From UBA6055 sp965214085 (GTDB taxonomy: Bacteria; Chloroflexota; Anaerolineae; Aggregatilineales; Phototrophicaceae): a stretch of 64,000 bases of DNA. The notes below the pieces were generated by a model, which was given only the letters and a program-made list of their open reading frames with translations, was not told where the DNA came from and did not search any database. Made by a program: the position numbers and the translations under genes. The stretch covers positions 1,612,001-1,676,000 of the forward strand of contig OZ243937.1 in NCBI GenBank assembly GCA_965214085.1, given 5' to 3'. Below, one piece after another: positions 58,291-64,000 of the stretch. Position 1 is the stretch's first letter. The number at the start of each line of letters is the position of its first letter.

Positions 58291-58761
58291 TCAGTCGCCC
58301 GCTAGAGCGCGGCGCGTCCGCCAGTGGCGATAGGCGAACAAGACACGCAGCGGCAGCCCGTCAAAGGCGAGCCGTGTAAAGACCCCCAGCAGATTGCGCC
58401 TGTGCGCCAGCCGAATGCGGTCGGTCAATTCGACGCCGCCTTCCACCTCGCGAAAGATGTGCTCATGCCGCCAATATGCCAGCGGACCTTTGACTTGCCG
58501 GTCGGCGAAGGAGTGGGGCGTCGGTCCAGGCTCATGCCGCGCTAGCCAGCGGAATGGAAGCGGGCCGAACCACAGCGTGAACTCGATTTCGCCTTCGCTT
58601 AGCGAGCGGCGGTCATCACGGTGCAGCCGCATGATTATCGGCGGCGGCGTCAGGCGTGCCAGGGCGCGCGGGTCCTCATGGAAGCCTGTGACTGCGTCCA
58701 GCGTGGCGGGCAGCGTACTTGTCTTTTCGTAGCGGCGAGTGTTGGCGGGTCTTTCGTTCAC
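58291..58761 (-). CDS. SRPBCC-fold ligand-binding protein
   Basis: The pattern of a START/Bet v1-like helix-grip fold is visible: a long beta-region (EGEIEFTLWFGPLPFRWLARH), VKGPLAYWRHEHIFREVEGGVELTDRIR and a final helix. Such proteins bind lipids or polyketides or act as cyclase-like enzymes. No catalytic residue is recognisable. It follows pyrF by 26 bp on the same strand and is probably at the end of the pyrimidine transcript. Why it is there is not clear. Confidence 0.7.
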   Translation of the reverse strand: MNERPANTRRYEKTSTLPATLDAVTGFHEDPRALARLTPPPIIMRLHRDDRRSLSEGEIEFTLWFGPLPFRWLARHEPGPTPHSFADRQVKGPLAYWRHEHIFREVEGGVELTDRIRLAHRRNLLGVFTRLAFDGLPLRVLFAYRHWRTRRALAGD

Positions 58762-58787
58762 GGATTTATCGAGCTCGCAACGCCGCT

Positions 58788-59588
58788 TTATTCTCGCTGC
58801 GCATTTATGGCTCGCCGGAGATCGGCAGCGGCGGCGGCGGGGTCCGCGGCGAAGATGATGCCCCGCGACGAATTGATGATGAGCCCGCGCCCGACGCTAT
58901 TAAGACCGGCGCTGAGTACGCCCCCGAGGTTGCCCCCTTGCGCGCCGATGCCCGGCACAAGCAATGTCATATCGCCGGTGATAGCACGAATCTGCGCCAA
59001 TTCAACCGGGTTTGTTCCCGCGGCGACCAGCATGCAATTGCCGTGAGTGTTCCACTCCGACTGCACCTTATCCGCCACAATCCGCCAGAGAGGGCGACCG
59101 CCCGCTTCCAGATTCTGGATATCCGCGGAGCCGGGATTCGAGGTGCGACAGAGGATGATGCAGGCTTTGTCTCTGTGGTCGAGGAATGGCTGCAAGGCAT
59201 CGCGCCCCAAGTACGGGTTCAGCGTGACGGCGTCGAATCCGAGCTCGTCAAAGATCGCCCGCGCGTAGGCCGCGCTGGTATTGCCGATATCGGCGCGCTT
59301 GGCGTCGCAGATGTTCAGTATGTCGGGATGCCGCTGCCGCAGGTAGTCCAGGGTCTGCGCCAGTTGCCGCCAGCCATCGGCGCCATTTGCCTCGTAGAAA
59401 GCCATGTTGAACTTAAATGCGGCGGCGAATTCGGCGGTGGCGTCGATGATGCCGCGGTTGAATGCCAGCTGAGGCGATTCCACGCTGCGGAATGCGCTTG
59501 GCAGTTTGTCAATATCACTGTCGAGGCCGACGCAGACCAGGGAGTTGATCGCATCGGCTCGCGCGTCGTATTTGTCGATTGCGTTCAA
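58788..59588 (-). CDS. pyrF: Orotidine 5'-phosphate decarboxylase (type 2)
   Basis: It catalyses the last step of UMP synthesis. The catalytic Asp-x-Lys-x-x-Asp is in LNICDAKRADIGNTS near residue 95. VCVGLDSDIDKLP and LLVPGIGAQGG supply the phosphate-binding loops. The TTG start at 59588 overlaps the pyrE stop (TTGA), so expression is coupled. The length, 266 residues, fits the longer PyrF subtype 2. Confidence 0.95.
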   Translation of the reverse strand: MNAIDKYDARADAINSLVCVGLDSDIDKLPSAFRSVESPQLAFNRGIIDATAEFAAAFKFNMAFYEANGADGWRQLAQTLDYLRQRHPDILNICDAKRADIGNTSAAYARAIFDELGFDAVTLNPYLGRDALQPFLDHRDKACIILCRTSNPGSADIQNLEAGGRPLWRIVADKVQSEWNTHGNCMLVAAGTNPVELAQIRAITGDMTLLVPGIGAQGGNLGGVLSAGLNSVGRGLIINSSRGIIFAADPAAAAADLRRAINAQRE

Positions 59589-60217
59589 GCGTATTCGTTA
59601 CCCCAAGCGTGAGGGTTTTTGAACCACTGCTGAACAAGGTCGATGTGATATTCTTGAATATCACCCCGTTCACGAGCGAGATTTAGCAACGTATCAAAAT
59701 CTGTAAGTGTATGAACACATAGGCGATGATCTTCAAAGGCAGACACCGCTTCAGTAAAGCCGTAACTGATAATTGCAAGTACATCTTTTACTGTAGCGCT
59801 ACCGTTTCGAAGAGCCTGAACTGCCCTGAGGCTGCTCCCACCCGTGGTTACATGGTCTTCCACCAATACAACACGTTTATTCGCGACGTCTCCGCCTTCG
59901 ATCTGTTTCCCCTTGCCGTGTCCTTTAGATTCCCCGCGAATGAAAACGGACGGCATCTGCATTATGTAAGCTAGAGCGGAGCTGTGTGGGACTCCCCCAA
60001 CAGCTACACCTGCAACTACATCAAACTGGAGATTTTGATCGCTTATCAGCGAACCGAAACCTTCAACAATGACATGCCACTCTTCAGGATGATATACGAG
60101 TATTCGATTATCTACGTAGACCGGTGATCGAATGCCAGACTTGAAGGTGAAGGGCGCGTCCGGGGAAAAGGTGACAGCACCGATATCAAGCAAAGCGTTC
60201 GCTATGGATATATTCAT
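59585..60217 (-). CDS. pyrE: Orotate phosphoribosyltransferase
   Basis: It joins orotate to PRPP. The PRPP-binding motif is RVVLVEDHVTTGGSSLRAVQ near residue 120, and GESKGHGKGKQIEG contains the mobile catalytic loop. I chose ATG 60217 over the longer frame because it gives the standard MNISIANALLDIGAVTFSP start. It overlaps the pyrD end by 32 bp. The gene is visibly richer in A and T, with different codon choice, than pyrD or pyrF on either side. This suggests replacement by a foreign copy. Its length, 210 residues, is normal. Confidence 0.92.
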   Translation of the reverse strand: MNISIANALLDIGAVTFSPDAPFTFKSGIRSPVYVDNRILVYHPEEWHVIVEGFGSLISDQNLQFDVVAGVAVGGVPHSSALAYIMQMPSVFIRGESKGHGKGKQIEGGDVANKRVVLVEDHVTTGGSSLRAVQALRNGSATVKDVLAIISYGFTEAVSAFEDHRLCVHTLTDFDTLLNLARERGDIQEYHIDLVQQWFKNPHAWGNEYA

Positions 60218-61364
60218 AGTCGCAGGAAATCTCCGCTTGTTCAGCCGCAATTATAGCGGCAGCCAATGGACCGCGATATACCAGCGCCGACCAATATTGC
60301 CCGGCTTTGACGCCGAGCGCGCGATACGCGTCGAAGCTGGCGCCATCCAGGATCCCGCCGCAAGCGATGACATCAACAGCATAAGCGCCGCGGCGTCTCT
60401 CCGCCAGCAGTTGGCGAAGGGCATCCTGCGCATCGGGGAAAAGGTCGCCGCCGCCGACGCCAGCGGACACAGCGTCGTCGTCTGGGCTGGGGCGAGCGAC
60501 GGTGTTGGTGGCGATAATCGCTTTGACGCCGACTTCGTGGCAGACGCGCATCAATACGCGATATTGGTCTGCTGCCAAGCCGGGGCTGATCTTCACCCAG
60601 AGCGGAACAGCTAACTTGCGGCTGCGCATACTGCCGATCAACGCGCCGCAGAGACGCTTGGTTTCATGCTCCAGTTGGAAGCCCTGCGGATCGTCTTCGG
60701 TGTTGGGGCAGCTCAGGTTCAGCGTGAACCAAGTCGGCTGGACGCCGGCATCGAGGAAGAATTCGAGGCTTTCGACCACATCGCCTTCCTGCTGGCCGAT
60801 ATCCGCGACGCCCGGCGACACGGCGATATTGATGCCGAACTCCGCCGGAAGCTGCTGGCGCCGTTCGCCTAGAAAGCGCGCTGCAGCTCGGGCGCCCGGA
60901 TTGCGCAAGCCGACGCGATTCTGCGTTGACTGCGTACCCGCGTTGCGCCAGATCACCGTGCCCCGGTTGCCCAGGCGCGGATGGCGAGTGAAGGAACCGA
61001 ACTCGACCGGCCCCGCCAGCGCCGGCAGGATGCGCCAGCCCGGCATGATATTGCGCCCAGCCGAGACCTCTCGCAGTGCTTCGGCTTCGTCGGCGAAGCC
61101 ATCGCCTTTGACCAAGCCGGCGGCCAATATCAGGCGACCGGAAAGACGCGCCCCACCGACTTCGGTAATGGCTGAGCGCGCGGTACGGCGGTATAGCCAG
61201 CTCGCGACAGCCGCAGAACCATCTGAGCGCTCAAGCAAGCGTAGGGATGCGATGGCGGCATTGTGGGCGCGCTGCGGCGGCAATCTAAATAACAGCTGTC
61301 GATTCCAGGCTTGATATGCCGCGGCGATGAAACGCAGCCCGCGCCCGGCCGATCCCGCCTTCAT
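60186..61364 (-). CDS. pyrD: Dihydroorotate dehydrogenase, quinone-type (class 2)
   Basis: It oxidises dihydroorotate, passing electrons to quinone. A short basic, hydrophobic N-terminal helix (ARGLRFIAAAYQAWNRQLLF region) is consistent with membrane association. The FMN-binding barrel contains FTLNLSCPNTEDDPQ, VPLWVKISPGLAADQY, KAIIATNTV and DVIACGGI. The catalytic base Ser, typical of class 2, should lie in NLSCPNT. Length 392 is slightly long. It starts with an ATGA overlap on pyrC. Confidence 0.9.
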   Translation of the reverse strand: MKAGSAGRGLRFIAAAYQAWNRQLLFRLPPQRAHNAAIASLRLLERSDGSAAVASWLYRRTARSAITEVGGARLSGRLILAAGLVKGDGFADEAEALREVSAGRNIMPGWRILPALAGPVEFGSFTRHPRLGNRGTVIWRNAGTQSTQNRVGLRNPGARAAARFLGERRQQLPAEFGINIAVSPGVADIGQQEGDVVESLEFFLDAGVQPTWFTLNLSCPNTEDDPQGFQLEHETKRLCGALIGSMRSRKLAVPLWVKISPGLAADQYRVLMRVCHEVGVKAIIATNTVARPSPDDDAVSAGVGGGDLFPDAQDALRQLLAERRRGAYAVDVIACGGILDGASFDAYRALGVKAGQYWSALVYRGPLAAAIIAAEQAEISCDYEYIHSERFA

Positions 61365-62437
61365 GCGACCAATCCAAAGAGATCGGTGCCGAAGCCGGGC
61401 GGGCTCAACACGCTTTCGCCATCATAAACTTTGTGCCCGCGTATCCAGACCTCGCGGACTTTTCCAGTCACACGCATGCCTTCAAAGGGCGACCAGCCGC
61501 ATTTGCTGACGAGATGCTCGCGTTTGATGACATAGCTGGCATCGGTGTCGACCAAGGTATAAGTTTTGGGCAGGGGGGTGATGCGCCAAATGCGCTGGAC
61601 GTTGAGCGAGAGCATGTCGCAGGCGCGCTGCAGCGGCAGGCGGCCGTTACGTGCTGCTTGCAGCATCAATGGCAGCGTCGTTTCCAAGCCCGGTACGCCG
61701 TAAGGGGGCCTGTCCGACTCCTTTTCGGCGATGGTATGCGGCGCGTGATCGCTTTCGATGATGTCGACGGCGCCAAGGCGAATCGCCCGCCACAGCGCGC
61801 GCTGATCGGTTTTGCGCTTCAATTCCGGTTTCATCATCCCGTAGGCGCCCAATACCGGCAGATCGTCTTCGGTCAGGAACAGGTGATGCGGGCAGACGCC
61901 GACGGTGACGGGCAGGCCGTCTTCTTTGGCTTGTGTAAGCAGATTGATCTCGTACTCGCTGCTGATATGCAGAAAGTGCGTCGGCTGCCGGTATTTGCGC
62001 ACCAGCTCGAGTATATTGGCGACCGTTTCTTCTTCGGCGTGCACCGCGATGATTTTGCTGGGCGTCCAGGCGCGATAGTGCCGCTCGCGCATTGCGCTCG
62101 TGTCGATAAGCAGGTCGCCCGTGGTCGAATTGTTGTAGATTTTCAAGCCGCATACCCGCCGCGCGATAGCTTCGTACTCGGCGGTGTTATCAGCTTGCGA
62201 GGCGCCGAAGTACAGCCCCCAATCACAATGCGCGGCTCTGTCTATGCGCTGGGCTTTATCCAGCAGCAGCGCCTCGTTTACCGTGGACGGGGCGGTATTG
62301 GGCATATCAAAAACGGCCCAATACCCGCCGGCGATGGCGGCTCTTGTTTCCGACGCAAAGGTCGCTTTATGAGTCCAGTCAAGATCACGCAGATGGGTAT
62401 GGGGATCGATCATGCCGTTGATCTTGAGCAGCGGCAT
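61361..62437 (-). CDS. pyrC: Dihydroorotase
   Basis: It cyclises carbamoyl-aspartate. The binuclear zinc site is visible: His-x-His in MIDPHTHLRDLDW, the likely carboxylated Lys in CGLKIYNNST, His in IIAVHAEEE, His in THFLHISSE and the catalytic Asp in IIESDHAPHT. Length is 358 residues. Start and stop overlap the pyrB and pyrD frames by 1 and 4 bp. It forms the central part of a pyrBCDEF operon. Confidence 0.95.
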   Translation of the reverse strand: MPLLKINGMIDPHTHLRDLDWTHKATFASETRAAIAGGYWAVFDMPNTAPSTVNEALLLDKAQRIDRAAHCDWGLYFGASQADNTAEYEAIARRVCGLKIYNNSTTGDLLIDTSAMRERHYRAWTPSKIIAVHAEEETVANILELVRKYRQPTHFLHISSEYEINLLTQAKEDGLPVTVGVCPHHLFLTEDDLPVLGAYGMMKPELKRKTDQRALWRAIRLGAVDIIESDHAPHTIAEKESDRPPYGVPGLETTLPLMLQAARNGRLPLQRACDMLSLNVQRIWRITPLPKTYTLVDTDASYVIKREHLVSKCGWSPFEGMRVTGKVREVWIRGHKVYDGESVLSPPGFGTDLFGLVA

Positions 62438-63501
62438 CAGACATACACCCCGCGCAGAACCTTGACCAGCAGAGCCATGCGCACAAACATGCCGTTTTCC
62501 ATTTGTTCGAAGTATATCGCGCGCTTGTCGAGGTCCATGATGTCGTGGTCTGCTCGTGTGCCCATCTCGTGCTTGCGCGGCAGGGGATGCAGCAAAATCG
62601 CGTCAGGCTTGGTCTGCGCCAGCACTTGCGGCGTCATGACATAGCGGTCTTTGATGCGCTCGTAGGCTTCCAAATCGGCAAAGCGCTCTTCTTGCACGCG
62701 CGTCCAATAGATGACATCCGTGTCAGCGATGAATTCTTTTAAGTCGTCGGTTTCGTATACCTTGATCCCGTGCGAGCGCACCAGTTCGGTGATATCGGCC
62801 GGCATCCGCAGATTTTCGGGCGATACCAGGCAGAGCCGCACATCCGCAGCGTCGTAATAGGCGATGAGCTTGGCCAGGGAGTGCACCGTCCGCCCATGCA
62901 GCAGATCGCCAACCAGCGTGATTGTCTTATTGTCCAGCGACTTCTTTTGATCAAAGACGGTGAAAATGTCCAGCAGCGCTTGCGTCGGGTGTTCGCCGAT
63001 GCCATCGCCGCCGCTAATGGCGACAGTTGGATTGTCAATGCGTTCGTTCAGCAGGTCGAGGTAATAGGCCGCTTCGTAAGATGAGCCAATTTCCGGATGC
63101 CGCAGCACCACCACATCGGCGTAACAGCCGGTCGCGCGGACGGTATCGGACAGATTTTCGCCTTTGTACATGGACGAGAAGCGCACGCCATTGCTGACGG
63201 CGATCACATCGCCACCCAGGCGGCGCATGGCCGATTGGAAAGACATATCGGTGCGTGTGCTGGCTTCGAAGAATAACGAGGCCATCACCTTGCCAGCGCA
63301 GAGTTCCGTCAGCCCGCGGTCGTGGCTGCGGATGCGTTTGCGGATGCTTGTGGCCGCGTCAAACAAAATGTCGAGGTCTTGCCGCCCGAATTGATCGACA
63401 GAGATGATGTGCTTGCCGACGAAATCGCCGGCGATGGCGGGCGGCTGATAGCTGAAAGCATGGTCGCTAACCGCAGAGGTGCTGAGAGTCGCTTCCGCCA
63501 A
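62437..63501 (-). CDS. pyrB: Aspartate carbamoyltransferase catalytic subunit
   Basis: First committed step of pyrimidine synthesis. Carbamoyl-phosphate site FFEASTRTD, aspartate site VRFSSMYKGENLSDT and SGGDGIGEHPTQALLD, and HPLPRKHEMGTR are all present. TTG 63501 is preferred as the start, because GGGAGG lies 5 bp upstream; the ATG at 63522 has no ribosome site. No pyrI regulatory subunit is seen next to it, so it should be an unregulated trimer or use another control. Length is 354 residues. Confidence 0.95.
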   Translation of the reverse strand: MAEATLSTSAVSDHAFSYQPPAIAGDFVGKHIISVDQFGRQDLDILFDAATSIRKRIRSHDRGLTELCAGKVMASLFFEASTRTDMSFQSAMRRLGGDVIAVSNGVRFSSMYKGENLSDTVRATGCYADVVVLRHPEIGSSYEAAYYLDLLNERIDNPTVAISGGDGIGEHPTQALLDIFTVFDQKKSLDNKTITLVGDLLHGRTVHSLAKLIAYYDAADVRLCLVSPENLRMPADITELVRSHGIKVYETDDLKEFIADTDVIYWTRVQEERFADLEAYERIKDRYVMTPQVLAQTKPDAILLHPLPRKHEMGTRADHDIMDLDKRAIYFEQMENGMFVRMALLVKVLRGVYV

Positions 63502-63579
63502 TGGATCCTCCCGTTGCTTCATTCACACGCGGCAGTCTGCGCTGTGGCTCGACAGGCGCAATTGAATGCCTGGGCAGCG

Positions 63580-63607
63580 ATAATCCGCCCACGCCGAACC
63601 TTGACAA
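63580..63607 (-). promoter_or_regulatory. Candidate promoter of the pyr operon
   Basis: On the minus strand TTGTCA (63607-63602), a 16-bp spacer and GATTAT (63585-63580). No PyrR attenuator hairpin was recognised in the short leader (about 70 nt). Confidence 0.45.
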
Positions 63608-63640
63608 TGATAACAGACCTGCGCTTTTCTTGCCGCTCTG

Positions 63641-64000
63641 CTAGAACAATCCCACCACTTTGCCGTCTTCGTCGATATCGACATTCATTGCCGCTGGCGT
63701 CCGTCCCAAGCCGGGCATCGTGCGCACATCGCCGCAGAGCGGGTAGATGAAGCCGGCCCCGGCTGACGCGCGGATGTCCGTGATGCTAATGCGGAAGCCG
63801 TCCGGCGCGCCCTTGAGTTTGGGGTCGTCGCTGATGCTGAGGTGAGTCTTCGCCATGCAGATTGGCAGCGAGCGCAACCCCTGTTCCTCGTACTGGCGGA
63901 TCTTGCGGCTGGCGATCGGCGCGTAATCGACGCCGTCGGCGCGATAGATTTCGCTGGCGATCGTCTCAATTTTGTCTTTGATGGACATGTCGTCAGGGTA
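63641..64000 (-). CDS. fhs: Formate-tetrahydrofolate ligase, C-terminal fragment
   Basis: The frame is open to the window edge (YPDD before MSIKDKIETIASEIYRADGV), so only about the last 119 residues are visible. The end (LPICMAKTHLSISDDPKLKG, then GAGFIYPLCGDVRTMPGLGR) matches the conserved C-terminus of formyltetrahydrofolate synthetase. It uses formate, ATP and THF in one-carbon metabolism. It lies upstream of pyrB on the same strand, with about 118 bp between them, and belongs to a separate unit. Confidence 0.9.
   Translation of the reverse strand, partial: YPDDMSIKDKIETIASEIYRADGVDYAPIASRKIRQYEEQGLRSLPICMAKTHLSISDDPKLKGAPDGFRISITDIRASAGAGFIYPLCGDVRTMPGLGRTPAAMNVDIDEDGKVVGLF

Noticed and set aside
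62437..63640. PyrR-type attenuator in front of pyrB
   Set aside because: The leader is only about 70 nt and shows no terminator/antiterminator pair; only a plain promoter was found.

Overview
The window reads as a chromosomal contig from a free-living, oxygen-exposed bacterium, most likely Chloroflexota of the Anaerolineae type (inference, about 0.7). Pointers are the moderately high GC, an RpoC with a long coiled-coil insert and no RpoB beside it, sugar ABC importers without their own ATPase, a K+-dependent-type membrane pyrophosphatase, lipoproteins with a PCWNDIIPG-type motif, and a MoaD-MoaE fusion. No rRNA, CRISPR array, phage or transposase gene was seen. One tRNA gene, tRNA-Leu(UAG), is present.

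Layout. 1-4.9 kb: regulator fragment, tRNA-Leu, then the proteostasis run tig-clpP-clpX, with a metallo-beta-lactamase-fold gene converging. 5-11 kb: obgE-nadD, a double solute-binding protein and two EamA transporters. 11.2-14.5 kb: tandem superoxide dismutases (one cytosolic, one Tat-exported) and a fumarase/aspartase. 14.5-16.9 kb: a compact AT-richer restriction-modification pair. 17-20.3 kb: first sugar ABC importer. 20.3-28.7 kb: small enzymes, a LysM L,D-transpeptidase, secreted PPC-type and lipoprotein genes, an S1 protein, and moeA-VKOR. 29.5-32.6 kb: second sugar ABC importer. 32.7-45.3 kb: rpoC with its own near-consensus promoter and a strong terminator, a lipoprotein glycosidase, gyrA, and the rel/queuosine-mannosyltransferase-like pair. 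45.6-48.5 kb: ftsY-trmH-type-prfB operon. 48.5-51.9 kb: a divergent cluster of FHA/winged-helix protein, HNH nuclease and SUV3-like helicase. 51.9-55.2 kb: yraN-miaA-moaC-moaDE-rnc operon. 55.5-58.3 kb: hppA and a MaoC-like gene. 58.3-63.6 kb: pyrBCDEF pyrimidine operon plus an SRPBCC gene. The window ends in the C-terminus of fhs.

The most unusual signal lies in the intergenic DNA. At least five spacers hold 190-270 bp elements bounded by imperfect inverted repeats of the form CAGGGCAATCGCATCAA. They carry inner CACAGAG-rich arms and sometimes GTAGGGGCGA palindromes. They are flanked by 10-bp direct repeats, exact for one copy (CCGCTTGACC, overlapping the stop codon of the second SOD) and 7-9 of 10 for the others. 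This is the signature of a non-autonomous, MITE-like transposable family, and it places the CACAGAG repeats inside a mobile unit.

Other points worth checking are the FHA/HNH/SUV3-like cluster, a bacterial homologue of tRNA-queuosine mannosyltransferase, a MoaX-like fused molybdopterin synthase with an internal Gly-Gly, RNase III and NadD with substituted signature residues, a Rel protein combining an EXDD synthetase motif with an intact hydrolase, and pyrE with a base composition unlike its operon.
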